Source: Centipeda flueggei ATCC 43531 (lineage in GTDB: Bacteria; Bacillota; Negativicutes; Selenomonadales; Selenomonadaceae). From it: a stretch of DNA of 64,000 bases. Both the position numbers and the translations under genes were made by a program. Positions 44,117 to 53,101 of the stretch are shown here, one piece after another (the first letter of the stretch is position 1; each line of letters starts with the position of its first letter). Under the pieces are notes generated by a model. That model did not search any database, had not been told where the DNA came from, and was given only the letters and a program-made list of their open reading frames with translations. The DNA is taken from NCBI RefSeq assembly GCF_000160695.1, contig NZ_GG694010.1, positions 141,163 through 205,162 on the forward strand, written 5' to 3'.

Positions 44117-44578
44117 TTACTTCTTCGCCTGCTCTACTGCCTTCGTGACCGCTTCTTTGAACTGGTCATAGCTGACGGTTGCCCCTGAGACAGCATCCAC
44201 CTTCGCAAGATCCTTCGACGCAGTGAGCTGCTCACCATAGGACACAATCGCCTTGTAGGCGTTCTGTGCCTTCTTCTGTGCGCCCGGCTCCTTCCCCTCG
44301 CCGTAGTGCTCGTCCTTCTGCTTGCCCTCTTTGTCAATGCTCGTGTGAACGACCTTCTCGATCGCGCCGTTCTTGATCGTCAGTTCCACGTGCGAATGCC
44401 CAAGCTTTTCGTGCTCTGAACTGTCCGCCGTATAGGTGCCATCCTTCACGCCCGTCATATCAAGCGCGGCAGCCTGCTGCGGCTTCTCCTTCGGTGCCTG
44501 CTTCTCCTCACCGCAGCCCGCTGCAAGGACACTGACCCCCAGCAGAAGTGCAATCCCGAGGCTAAGTTGTTTCTTCAT
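44117..44578 (-). CDS. FMN-binding-domain lipoprotein
   Basis: A 153-residue lipoprotein with lipobox LAAGC (Cys22), a short Lys/Gln/Ala linker and an FMN_bind domain (about 42-150). The flavin-attachment type motif VDAVSGATVSYDQF is present. In this family FMN is bound, often covalently through the Ser/Thr of SGAT by an ApbE transferase, to move electrons outside the cytoplasmic membrane. Its position as last gene of the iron operon, 2 nt after the ABC ATPase, suggests it reduces ferric iron or supplies electrons to the DUF2318 or P19 proteins. Confidence 0.88.
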   Translation of the reverse strand: MKKQLSLGIALLLGVSVLAAGCGEEKQAPKEKPQQAAALDMTGVKDGTYTADSSEHEKLGHSHVELTIKNGAIEKVVHTSIDKEGKQKDEHYGEGKEPGAQKKAQNAYKAIVSYGEQLTASKDLAKVDAVSGATVSYDQFKEAVTKAVEQAKK

Positions 44579-44580
44579 CG

Positions 44581-45240
44581 TTATTCCTTCCTTTCCCGCA
44601 TGTGTCCATGCTCAATGATGACACAGCGCTCCGCCTCTTCACCGACTTCAGCAGAGTGTGTGACCGTCAGAATCGTGTGGCCCTCATCGTGCAGCTCATG
44701 GAAGATCTTCATGACAAGGTTCTGGTTCTTCTCATCGAGGTTGCCTGTCGGCTCATCCGCAAGGATGAGGACAGGATAGTTGATGAGTGCACGCGCAATG
44801 CAGACGCGCTGCTGCTCGCCGCCCGAAAGCTGACTGGGAAGATGGCTCGCACGGTCAGCGAGTCCGACGCGCTCAAGTGCCGCCATGGCTTCATCGCGGT
44901 CGGGCATGCTGTGGTAATACTGCGCGACCATGATGTTCTCGACTGCCGTCAGATAGGGAATCATGTGGAACTGCTGGAACACGATGCCGATCTTGTCGCG
45001 GCGGAAGCGTGTCAGCTCCTCGCGTGTGGCGTTCGTCAGCACGTCGCCGTCGAGAATGACCTCGCCGCTCGTCGGGCTGTCCATACAGCCGATAATGTTC
45101 ATCAGTGTTGACTTGCCAGAGCCGGAGGGACCCATAACCGCAAGCCATTCGCCTTTTTCAACGTTCAGATTGACGTCATCCAGGGCGAGCACCTTTTCGT
45201 TGTACGCCTTGGAGACGTGCTTCAGTTCAAGCAAACTCAT
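44581..45240 (-). CDS. MacB/LolD-type ABC transporter ATPase
   Basis: A cytosolic ATPase of 219 residues. Walker A is GPSGSGKST, the signature is LSGGEQQR and Walker B is VLILADEPTGNLD. The close match to the LolD/MacB/FtsE group fits its two FtsX-like permease neighbours. In the Campylobacter p19 locus an equivalent ATPase with two permeases follows the iron proteins. The transported species is not known. Confidence 0.92.
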   Translation of the reverse strand: MSLLELKHVSKAYNEKVLALDDVNLNVEKGEWLAVMGPSGSGKSTLMNIIGCMDSPTSGEVILDGDVLTNATREELTRFRRDKIGIVFQQFHMIPYLTAVENIMVAQYYHSMPDRDEAMAALERVGLADRASHLPSQLSGGEQQRVCIARALINYPVLILADEPTGNLDEKNQNLVMKIFHELHDEGHTILTVTHSAEVGEEAERCVIIEHGHMRERKE

Positions 45241-45255
45241 TGCTTCGTTCTCCTC

Positions 45256-46389
45256 TCATTCGCCGCGCAGGATGATCGCGGGGTCAACATTGGTCGCAAT
45301 ACGTACAGGCAGCAGCGACGCAAGACCTGTAACAAAGATGGACATGACGAGTGCGACAACGACGATCGTCGGCGAAAACTCAATGCCGCGTCCAAAAACG
45401 TTCATACTGACGCTCTGTGCAAAGAGATACCCAAAGCCCGACCCAAGAATGCCGCCAAGCGCACCGAGGAGGCAGCCCTCGCCGAAGAACTCTGCGACAA
45501 TGTGACGGTTATCCGCACCGAGAGCCTTCTTGAGGCCGATCTCGCGGCGACGCTCCGTCACGATCGCCATCATTGTGGTTGAGACGCAGATCAGCGTCAG
45601 CACAAGTACGACGATGGTCACGATGAGGACAAGTGCCTGCAGTTTGCCGAGCACGGTGCCCTCCGACTTTGCGATCTGCTTGACGAGCTGCGGCTCCACC
45701 GTCGGGACCTGTGCGCGGATCTTTGTCTCTGCGCGCGTCAGCTCATCCTGGCCCGCCACAACAGAGACCTGCGCGAGGCTCAGTTCCCCGGCACGCCCCT
45801 TGATACGCTGCAGATCGGGCAGACTGACGAAGACGAAATTCTCCTCGTTGCCGCCCGTGCGGACAATGCCGGAGACGCGGTAGTCGCTCACGATCGAGCC
45901 CTCACCGCCTGAGACACTGATTGTATCCCCCGGATTCACGCGCAGTTTCGATGCGAACTCCGCACCAAGCAGGATCTCCTTCTCCCCCGGCGTCGGCCAC
46001 GCACCGCGCACCTGCCAGTAGGGGCTGACCTCCTGCAGGACATCAAAGTCCGTGCCGCCCGCCATGACGGTCTGATGATTGATGAGCAGTGTGTCGTAGA
46101 GGAACGGTGTAATGCCGACTACCTCGTAGTCCGAGAGGGCCTTGCTGACCGCACTGACATCTTCCTCGTGAATCACGCCTGCATCCTTCCCCGGCAGAAT
46201 GAGAAGGTTTGCCCCATAGGCACGGAATGCACGCCCCATCTGCTCCGGGACTTCCTTGTAGACGGTAATCATCCCCGAAATAATCGTCGCGCCGACGGCG
46301 ACGGCGAGAAGAGCGATCGCCATGCGTGCGCGGCGGCGCAGCAGAGAGTTGGCGACCATGATAAAAAACATTTTATAGCGACTCATCAT
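45256..46389 (-). CDS. FtsX/MacB-type ABC permease, second
   Basis: A 377-residue permease with one N-terminal helix (ARMAIALLAVAVGATIISGM), a large extracytoplasmic MacB-PCD domain (about 45-250) and three C-terminal helices with the FtsX motif TERRREIGLKKALGADNRHI. It is separated by 3 nt from the sister permease upstream, and the two probably form a heterodimer. Confidence 0.88.
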   Translation of the reverse strand: MMSRYKMFFIMVANSLLRRRARMAIALLAVAVGATIISGMITVYKEVPEQMGRAFRAYGANLLILPGKDAGVIHEEDVSAVSKALSDYEVVGITPFLYDTLLINHQTVMAGGTDFDVLQEVSPYWQVRGAWPTPGEKEILLGAEFASKLRVNPGDTISVSGGEGSIVSDYRVSGIVRTGGNEENFVFVSLPDLQRIKGRAGELSLAQVSVVAGQDELTRAETKIRAQVPTVEPQLVKQIAKSEGTVLGKLQALVLIVTIVVLVLTLICVSTTMMAIVTERRREIGLKKALGADNRHIVAEFFGEGCLLGALGGILGSGFGYLFAQSVSMNVFGRGIEFSPTIVVVALVMSIFVTGLASLLPVRIATNVDPAIILRGE

Positions 46390-46392
46390 TTA

Positions 46393-47676
46393 TCACCTGC
46401 CATATAGAACCTCTGCCGGCTGCAGCGACAGCAGCATGCGAATCGCAGGCACGCTCCCGATGATCAGCACGAGCGACATCAAAACGGCAATAATCGGAAT
46501 GACATACGGATTGACCGCAATGCCGGAACCGAAAACGTTCTCCCCAATGAGCTGGGCGAACCCAATTCCCACGACATAGCCAAGGATGCCGCCGAGAATG
46601 CCCGCGATAAAGATCTCCGCGAGGACGGAGAGAACGACGGCGAGATTGGTCGCGCCGAGCGCCTTCAAAAGGCCGATCTCACGGCTGCGCTCCATGATGT
46701 TTGCGCTGATGAGGTTGCTGACACCAAGGCTCGAGGAGAGCAGGGACAGCACCGTGATCAGCAGCATAAGGAGCTGCGTCTTGTCAAGGATCTTCCCCTC
46801 GGACTCCGCGATCTGACGCACGGGGTGCGCCGCCGCGTTGTGCATGACCTCCTCGATCTGATAGGCAATCGATCCGACGTAGCTCGTGCAGTACCAGATA
46901 TCATACTCCGCCTGCGAGAGCGACTTCGGATTCTCCGCCGCCCTGCGGGCAAGATCATTCTCCGGTGTCGTCATGGCACTGACCTCCACCTGGTCGATCT
47001 TGCCCTGTGCACCTGCGAGTTCCTGTGCGAGCGCGAGAGAACCGACCAGCTGGTTCTCCTCGTCACCGCCGCCCGAGACTGTGCCCGTGACGTGCAGTGC
47101 CCCCTGCGTGCCGTCCGGCTTCTGATAGGTGAGTGTGCTGCCGGCTGAGACGCCAAGTTTCTGTGCGAGCTTCATGCCGACGAGCACCTCATCCGTGTGC
47201 GTATCGTCTGCCCAGTCGCCGTCCACCTGCCACCACGACTTCATGAACTTCACGCCTGTCGTGTAAACCTCATCCGTCGGCAGTTTGAGCGTATGCTCGA
47301 ACCACGTACCAAAGAACGGCACACTCTCACCATCTCCGAGCGTCACCTGCGTCGTCAGTGACGGCGCAAAGGCGACGATGTTGTTCGTCCAGAAAATCGT
47401 TTTGATATTGCCGAGATCTGCCTCTTCCAGATACTCGCGATGTCCGCTCTTCGACGTCTCCACACCGTAAAGGTCCTTCAGAACCATCGAGTTGCGCGGC
47501 GTCACTGTAATATTTGCTCCAAATGCCTTGAGCTCCTGATTCACCTTTTCGCCGATGTCAAACATGACGTTCAGCATGGCAGTCGCAAGCGAGACGCCAA
47601 GGGCGACCGTCAGCGCGATGAGGATAAACCTCCCGCGCTGGCGGATAAGCGCCCCTTTTACCATTTGCCAAAACAT
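46393..47676 (-). CDS. FtsX/MacB-type ABC permease, first
   Basis: A 427-residue permease with the same plan as its downstream neighbour: N-terminal helix GRFILIALTVALGVSLATAM, a periplasmic domain (45-300) and three C-terminal helices with IMERSREIGLLKALGATNLA. The longer extracytoplasmic domain distinguishes it. It lies between the DUF2318 protein and the second permease. Confidence 0.88.
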   Translation of the reverse strand: MFWQMVKGALIRQRGRFILIALTVALGVSLATAMLNVMFDIGEKVNQELKAFGANITVTPRNSMVLKDLYGVETSKSGHREYLEEADLGNIKTIFWTNNIVAFAPSLTTQVTLGDGESVPFFGTWFEHTLKLPTDEVYTTGVKFMKSWWQVDGDWADDTHTDEVLVGMKLAQKLGVSAGSTLTYQKPDGTQGALHVTGTVSGGGDEENQLVGSLALAQELAGAQGKIDQVEVSAMTTPENDLARRAAENPKSLSQAEYDIWYCTSYVGSIAYQIEEVMHNAAAHPVRQIAESEGKILDKTQLLMLLITVLSLLSSSLGVSNLISANIMERSREIGLLKALGATNLAVVLSVLAEIFIAGILGGILGYVVGIGFAQLIGENVFGSGIAVNPYVIPIIAVLMSLVLIIGSVPAIRMLLSLQPAEVLYGR

Positions 47677-47706
47677 GGCTTACCTCCTCTCATGCCATCC
47701 TGTCCG

Positions 47707-48972
47707 TCAGCGGAAATGAATCCGCGCTGCCTCAAGCGTGTCAGCAGAAATCTGCACCGCACCATTCTGCACGTGGTACTCCACGGGGATCGGATTGCAG
47801 CCGCCCGGCAGACCAATTGTCGCCTTGTTCATGACGACATCACAGAGCCGGCAGACGATCTGCCCATCACGCTCAAAATAGCCCGTTGCACCGCAGATAT
47901 CGCAGGCATCGAGACCGACACCAAATGCGGAGCCGCCCTTCTGCACAATGATAACGCGCACCGTTGTTCCGTCTGAGGCGTGGAATGCATAACGATGGAG
48001 GTGGCCGTCGGAGACCTGCTCGAGCGGGATCTGCACGAGCCCGTTCTCCGCCTTGACGTCAACCGCCGGCACAAGCTGTTCTTTTTTATTCGCATACCAT
48101 CCGCCGACACTCGATACGAGGATCGTCAGAATGAGGATTGCAAGGAGCCCACTGCCCCAACGCTTGCGGCGGATCGCGCTCGAGACGATCTGACGGTACT
48201 GCGCAGGATTTGCCCACACAGGACGCTCGGGCCGCGGCTGAAGAAACAGTGTAAAAGGGACGAGCACAGAAACAAAGTAGATCGCATAGATGACCTTGCC
48301 CTGATTGTCAATAAACCATGCCATGTACGGAATGAGGTTTTCCGCACCGAACATCTGCCGCGCCATCAGCACCGTCAGAACGAAGATCACCTGCTGAATG
48401 GCGGTCGCCACGACCTGCACGGTAAACACGAAGACGAGGCGCCCATGATTGAGCGCCGCCGCCGCTTTATACGCCAGATAGCCCGAGAGGAATCCGAGGA
48501 AAATCCCTCCGAAAAATCCGAGCATCTTGACGAGAAATGTCAACGTCAAATAGTTCCCCATCGCGACCTGTACGGTACCGACAGGAATCAGCCAGAGTTC
48601 CAGCCCGTGATAAAGGCACAGCCCCAGCGTCAATGCCCCCGTGCCGAAACGGAAAAAACGCTCCTCCTGCGGCGACCATTCCCGATGGAGACTGCGCAGA
48701 AGAATTGCACAGAGAAGAATCGCGCCGATGATATCGACGGTGATTGCCATACTCTCGAAGATCTCGCGGTTGACTGCCGACTTCGTGCCGACACGCACCG
48801 CTGTCATAAAGAGCGAGAGGAAAAAGCCCCATTTGAGCACGCGCGTAAAGGTACGCCGTATGCTCTGATCGGGCAATGGCAAAATGATTGCAAGCAAAAT
48901 ACCGAGCGGCACGGCGAGCTTAATGCTCTCCTCCAGTGCCGGCACCAGCTGTTGAAGAAATGCCTGTAACAT
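47707..48972 (-). CDS. DUF2318 membrane protein of the FTR1/P19 iron system
   Basis: A 421-residue inner-membrane protein with about 8-9 helices in the first 310 residues, then a periplasmic DUF2318 domain. That domain holds two CxxC pairs, DACDICGATGYFERDG and CRLCDVV, likely metal or haem/Fe-S ligands. Homologues sit between P19 and ABC permeases in Campylobacter and others and are thought to take part in iron handling or redox. ATG 48972 has AAAGG upstream. A reading from 49026 crosses a hairpin and is rejected. Confidence 0.88.
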   Translation of the reverse strand: MLQAFLQQLVPALEESIKLAVPLGILLAIILPLPDQSIRRTFTRVLKWGFFLSLFMTAVRVGTKSAVNREIFESMAITVDIIGAILLCAILLRSLHREWSPQEERFFRFGTGALTLGLCLYHGLELWLIPVGTVQVAMGNYLTLTFLVKMLGFFGGIFLGFLSGYLAYKAAAALNHGRLVFVFTVQVVATAIQQVIFVLTVLMARQMFGAENLIPYMAWFIDNQGKVIYAIYFVSVLVPFTLFLQPRPERPVWANPAQYRQIVSSAIRRKRWGSGLLAILILTILVSSVGGWYANKKEQLVPAVDVKAENGLVQIPLEQVSDGHLHRYAFHASDGTTVRVIIVQKGGSAFGVGLDACDICGATGYFERDGQIVCRLCDVVMNKATIGLPGGCNPIPVEYHVQNGAVQISADTLEAARIHFR

Positions 48973-48993
48973 GTGTGAACCCTTTCCTATGAG

Positions 48994-49020
48994 AAAAGCC
49001 GCCGTCCCCCCCGGGGCGGC
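48994..49020 (-). terminator. Internal hairpin between P19 and DUF2318 genes
   Basis: GCCGCC and GGCGGC enclose a G-rich loop and are followed by TTTT on the minus strand, 22 nt before the DUF2318 start. A likely attenuator that lowers expression of the downstream ABC part of the operon. Confidence 0.5.
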
Positions 49021-49086
49021 AGCCATTCTGTGATTGGGAGGGCACGAAGAACAAACGTATGCCCTTGCTGCCCATACGGAATTAAA

Positions 49087-49656
49087 TTACCACTTGCGCG
49101 GAACGTAGTTGAATACCCAGTGCAGCTTGACCGGTTCCGTCCAGAAATGACCCCGGACACCCGTCTCCTTGTCCGTGTGGAGGAGGTAGTTCTGACGTGC
49201 AGGGCTGTCGATCGAGAAGTCGCAGTCGTACGTGCCTGCGCCAAGCATCTTGACATTTGCGCCATAGTGCGGGCCATCATCTGCGCTCATCGGCATGAAC
49301 ACACCCTCGATGCTCTCGCCCGTCTCACGCTTCGTGAACTTGTAGTGCACCGTCAGGTTCGGGATCCACTCGCCGACGCCGAAGCCGCACTCATTGCCCT
49401 CGGTTGCATGGATATCCGTCTCGATGTGGATATCTGCCTGGTCTGCCGGAAGGCTCATACCGGCAGGCTCCATCGTCACCGGCTGGAAGTAGACGAGCGC
49501 CGCCTTGAAGTGGTTCGTCGTATCCTCGATCTCATCGCCGATCGGGAACTCCTCGAACGCAGCTTCGCTGACGTGCGCGTTGATCGCGAACGTAGAGAAC
49601 GCGACTGCACCGACGGCGAGAGCCTTTTTGAGCATACTGAGACTAGATTTCTTCAT
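49087..49656 (-). CDS. P19/Tp34-type periplasmic iron-binding protein
   Basis: A secreted protein of 189 residues with a Sec signal (cleavage near SEA-AFEEF). The mature part opens FEEFPIGDEIEDTTNHFKAALVYF, followed by QPVTMEPAG, the pattern of the P19 (Campylobacter) and Tp34 (Treponema) family, which binds copper and iron through Glu, Met and His. Its cognate partner in Campylobacter is the FTR1 permease, which lies directly upstream here. ATG 49656 has AGGAGG upstream. Confidence 0.9.
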   Translation of the reverse strand: MKKSSLSMLKKALAVGAVAFSTFAINAHVSEAAFEEFPIGDEIEDTTNHFKAALVYFQPVTMEPAGMSLPADQADIHIETDIHATEGNECGFGVGEWIPNLTVHYKFTKRETGESIEGVFMPMSADDGPHYGANVKMLGAGTYDCDFSIDSPARQNYLLHTDKETGVRGHFWTEPVKLHWVFNYVPRKW

Positions 49657-49688
49657 GGGAAAATCCTCCTTTGAAAGATGAACCTGAC

Positions 49689-50885
49689 TCACGCTTCTGC
49701 CGCAGCAGAGCGTTTTTTATATGATACCATTGCGATTGCCGCGAGAACCAAGAGGATCTGCGGGACAATGGTTTCATAGGTGGGATAAAGGCCGAGCAGA
49801 TCGATGCTCGGAATGGGGATGGCCTCAATGATCGTGGTGGAGATGGTATCTGACTCCTGCAGCTCCTTCAGACCGCCGCCAAGGAAGGTAACCGCGAGCA
49901 CAAACATGAATGCACTCGTAACCTTGAAGAACGGTCCGATGGGGATGCGCAGCGCACCACGCTGGATGAGGAAGAAGATGAGTGCGAGTGCCGCACACGC
50001 GGCAACGAAGCCCGCCCAGATCATGTCGGTATCGCCGACGGCGTTGTTAAAGAGCGCCTGATAGAAGAGGATGACCTCCGCGCCCTCGCGATAGACCGCA
50101 AGGAATGCGGCAAAGCCGAGCGCACGCGACTTGCCCGTCGAGAGTGTGATCTTGACTTGGCTGTCGATGTAGTTCTTCCATGCCTTTGCATTGGATTTGC
50201 CGCCCATCCACGCCGACGTTCCGAGAAGGACCAGGACGGCGAAAAGCGCCGTGAAGCCCTCGATCATCTCGCGGCTCGCGCCCGTCGTCGTCGTACTGTC
50301 GAGCACCTCGGCAAAGAGATAGGCACTGATAAAGCTGCAGATAATGCCTGCAATCGCCCAGTTGTAGACAGTCGATAGCTCCTTCTCATGGCCGGCGCGT
50401 CCGAGATAGGCAATGATGCCGACAAGGACGAGGATCGCCTCAACACCCTCACGCAGGAGGATGAGGAACGCCTGGAGGAACATCCCCCAGCCGCCCGACT
50501 GAGCACCTGCCGTCTCGAGCTGCGTCACCTCGGTCTGTACCATATCGAGGAGCTTTGCGCCCTCGGCCTCGACCTCCGACTGCGGAGCACCCGAACGGAT
50601 GACTTTTTTCAGCGTGTAGAACTGATACTCCGTGAGGTTCGCGCTCTTGGAGGAGATGCTGCTGCGCACAGCACTCTCCAGACCGTCTTTCTCGTAGATG
50701 CCGTAGTAGATATTGTTGACGGCATCCTTTGCACCTTCTGCATCCCCCGACTGATAGATGGCATAGACACCGTCCATCTCCGTCGCGATATGGTCGTGAA
50801 TCTGCTGCCATGTCTGCGCGGCGTTCGTCGACGCCGCCGGCAGGAGCAGAAAGAGTGCCGTAATGAATGCAAACAGCTTTCTCAT
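49689..50885 (-). CDS. FTR1-family iron permease
   Basis: An inner-membrane iron permease of 398 residues. A signal peptide and a periplasmic helical domain (20-135) precede seven helices. Two REGxE iron-binding motifs are visible: LREGVEAIL and YREGAEVIL. It matches the Campylobacter Cj1658/EfeU class. It follows the second TonB-domain gene by 32 nt and precedes P19. Confidence 0.93.
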   Translation of the reverse strand: MRKLFAFITALFLLLPAASTNAAQTWQQIHDHIATEMDGVYAIYQSGDAEGAKDAVNNIYYGIYEKDGLESAVRSSISSKSANLTEYQFYTLKKVIRSGAPQSEVEAEGAKLLDMVQTEVTQLETAGAQSGGWGMFLQAFLILLREGVEAILVLVGIIAYLGRAGHEKELSTVYNWAIAGIICSFISAYLFAEVLDSTTTTGASREMIEGFTALFAVLVLLGTSAWMGGKSNAKAWKNYIDSQVKITLSTGKSRALGFAAFLAVYREGAEVILFYQALFNNAVGDTDMIWAGFVAACAALALIFFLIQRGALRIPIGPFFKVTSAFMFVLAVTFLGGGLKELQESDTISTTIIEAIPIPSIDLLGLYPTYETIVPQILLVLAAIAMVSYKKRSAAAEA

Positions 50886-50917
50886 TGGATTGTCTGCGTT
50901 CCCCTTTCCTTAAAATG

Positions 50918-51307
50918 TTACTTGCGATGTTTGGGTTCCATGTTGAAGTATACCTGACACATCACATTGCAAGGCATCGGTCGACCGTCAACATCCAGTG
51001 CGGGTGTGAATTTCCACTGTTCCATCACAACGCGACACGCCATGCGGTCAACGTTCCCATCCCCCGAACTGTGTGTAACTCTCGTGCTGACGACATGGCC
51101 TTGCTCATCAACGTGAGCCATCAGCACCACGTATCCTTCATAAGAGATACTTTTATCTTGGACATGCTCAAAATGGAGTACTCTAGGCGGCTGTCCTATA
51201 GTGATGCGTTCCAGCTGCTTCGGTGCCTGTTCCTCCGCACAGGAGACGGATGCTGCCGACACAGCCAGAAAGAACACTGCAAGAATTGCCCCCACCCATA
51301 TCTTCAT
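50918..51307 (-). CDS. Secreted stand-alone TonB C-terminal-domain protein
   Basis: A 129-residue protein with a Sec signal (MKIWVGAILAVFFLAVSAAS) followed directly by a TonB C-terminal domain. It has no proline-rich spacer and no retained anchor. The tail QWKFTPALDVDGRPMPCNV parallels QWKFEPAKDMNGQPMESNM of the adjacent TonB, so it is a tandem duplicate. Extra cysteines (MACRVV, PCNVMC) could form disulfides. ATG 51307 with AGAGGT was preferred to the ATGA-overlapping start at 51331. Confidence 0.85.
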   Translation of the reverse strand: MKIWVGAILAVFFLAVSAASVSCAEEQAPKQLERITIGQPPRVLHFEHVQDKSISYEGYVVLMAHVDEQGHVVSTRVTHSSGDGNVDRMACRVVMEQWKFTPALDVDGRPMPCNVMCQVYFNMEPKHRK

Positions 51308-51327
51308 TGTCAACCTCTCTGCTTGCG

Positions 51328-51981
51328 TCATTTAATATTACGTGTCGGTTTCATGTTGAAATACACAGGGCACTGCATATTCGATTCCATCGGCTGCCCA
51401 TTCATGTCCTTGGCCGGTTCGAACTTCCACTGCTTCTCAACAATACGCCGCGCCAGACGGTCATAGACGAGATTCCCCGAGCTGATCTGAATCTTCGTCC
51501 ACACGACACGTCCGTCCGTGCCGATATGGGCTGACACGGCAATACGCCCCGTGAACGGAATCACACCGTAGGCAGGCTGCTCGGCATGGATGATCTTGCC
51601 GGGCTGCCCGATCTGCTTTCCGTCGCCGGATTTCAGGACATGTTCTTCCTCGGGCTTATTCGCCGAATCCTCGGCTTCCTTCAGCAGTGCCGTCGTCGCC
51701 TCCTCGGGAATCTCCGCCTCAACGACGGCGGGCTCTTCCTCTGCCTCCACAGGCTCAGGCGGTGGTGGGGGCGGCGGAGGCGGTGGTTCCTCCGGCTGCT
51801 GTTTCTCCTCGGGCGGCCCATCGTCATCAGCGAGCTCCACCCACTCCATCGGCTCATCTGGCGGCGGCTGCTCGATGTGCTTAAAGACGTGTGGGATCAG
51901 CACCATCAGAAAGAGCCATGCGACGATGTGGAAGAAGAATGCGACGAGGAAGGCAAGCCGCCAATGTGTCTGATAGCGCAT
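51328..51981 (-). CDS. tonB: Energy transducer TonB
   Basis: It links the proton motive force to outer-membrane receptors, 217 residues. It has an N-terminal anchor helix (about 8-30), a Pro/Glu-rich spacer with a run of ten prolines and KPEEEH blocks, and the C-terminal domain GRIAVSAHIGTDGRV...QWKFEPAKDMNG. It is the third gene after exbB-exbD. No TonB-dependent receptor gene lies in this window. Confidence 0.93.
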   Translation of the reverse strand: MRYQTHWRLAFLVAFFFHIVAWLFLMVLIPHVFKHIEQPPPDEPMEWVELADDDGPPEEKQQPEEPPPPPPPPPPEPVEAEEEPAVVEAEIPEEATTALLKEAEDSANKPEEEHVLKSGDGKQIGQPGKIIHAEQPAYGVIPFTGRIAVSAHIGTDGRVVWTKIQISSGNLVYDRLARRIVEKQWKFEPAKDMNGQPMESNMQCPVYFNMKPTRNIK

Positions 51982-52391
51982 CAGACGCCCCCCGTCTCCG
52001 TCGCGATGGACACGTGACGTGTCCCCGCTTCCTTCAGTGCATCAAAGACACTGACGACGAACTGATAGTCCGCCTTCTTGTCGCCGCGCACGACGAACAC
52101 CGTATCCGGATCGCTGTCCAGCTGTTCCTTGACCCGTGACGTCAGCTCACGCGTTGGCTCATCATCGCGGTCAAAGAGCACCTTGCCGTCCTCCGTCACC
52201 GTGATGGAGACGATGTGCGGACGTGTGTCCTGCTGTGCGCTCGCCGCCTGCGGCAGGCTGACCTGCACCGTGCTCGCGTTCACCATATACATCGTGCTCA
52301 GCATGAAGAACACCAAGAGGAAGAGCATGATGTCGATCATCGGGACGATCATGACGAGCGGCTCGCGCACATCATGAAAATTACGACGCAT
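51981..52391 (-). CDS. exbD: Biopolymer transport protein ExbD
   Basis: An energy-coupling proton-channel subunit of 136 residues. The single helix near residues 14-36 carries the key aspartate in VPMIDIMLFLLVFFML. A periplasmic domain follows. ATG 52391 overlaps the exbB end by 11 nt with GGAGGGAAGG upstream. The exbD stop overlaps the tonB start as TGATG. Confidence 0.93.
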   Translation of the reverse strand: MRRNFHDVREPLVMIVPMIDIMLFLLVFFMLSTMYMVNASTVQVSLPQAASAQQDTRPHIVSITVTEDGKVLFDRDDEPTRELTSRVKEQLDSDPDTVFVVRGDKKADYQFVVSVFDALKEAGTRHVSIATETGGV

Positions 52392-53007
52392 GAGCCTTCC
52401 CTCCATCCGCCGCCGCGAACCCCGCCAAGATGGTATTCATCGTCTTTTCGAGGAGCGTCAGCATCACATCCAGGCGCTGTGCAAAGTAGGTGTGCACGAC
52501 GAGCGAGAAGATCGCGACGAAAAGTCCTGTCGCCGTTGCGACCAGTGCTTCGCCGATACCGCCCGTGATCGCCATGGGCTGGCCTGCCTGCAGGTTGAAG
52601 ATGCTGAACGACTGAATCATCCCCGAGATCGTTCCCAGAAGGCCCAGAAGCGGTGCGAGCGTAACGATCGTTGATAGATAGTTGAGACGCGCGCGCAGGA
52701 GCATCGCCGCCTCGCCATAGACTCCCTCAAGCGTCATAGGGACATCCTCCCCTGCCTGGCGGGCATCCAGTGCGCTCTTCACAAAATAGGCAACCATGTT
52801 GTCCTTGCCCTCAACGGCGGGAGCGACCTCGTCGATCTTGTGCTTGCGGAGCGACTCCGCAACCGTCGTCTCGAGTTCCTTTGCCCCCTGCGCCGCACGC
52901 CGATAGAGCAGAAAACGGTCAACCGCAATCGCCGCCACCGTCAGCGAGCACAGGAGCAGCAGGTACATAACCGGACCGCCCTTTTCAAATAGTTCTGCGC
53001 TGGTCAC
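52381..53007 (-). CDS. exbB: Biopolymer transport protein ExbB (MotA/TolQ/ExbB)
   Basis: A pentameric channel scaffold of 208 residues with three helices (about 12-30, 100-125, 140-165). The family motif GLLGTISGMIQSF and IGEALVATATGLFVAIFSLVVHTYF are clear. The start is GTG 53007 with AGGATGG upstream. It is the first gene of the iron operon. Confidence 0.93.
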   Translation of the reverse strand: MTSAELFEKGGPVMYLLLLCSLTVAAIAVDRFLLYRRAAQGAKELETTVAESLRKHKIDEVAPAVEGKDNMVAYFVKSALDARQAGEDVPMTLEGVYGEAAMLLRARLNYLSTIVTLAPLLGLLGTISGMIQSFSIFNLQAGQPMAITGGIGEALVATATGLFVAIFSLVVHTYFAQRLDVMLTLLEKTMNTILAGFAAADGGKAHAS

Positions 53008-53101
53008 AAAAACACCATCCTTGTCTTCTCAAGCCGTGGGAAAATCCCATCTTTATTATCACATGGAGAATGAAACCCATCCCATATTTGAATCGATTCT
53101 C

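Noticed and set aside
51590..51973. A glycine-rich plus-strand frame with a long Gly run
   Set aside because: It is the complement of the proline-rich spacer of TonB.
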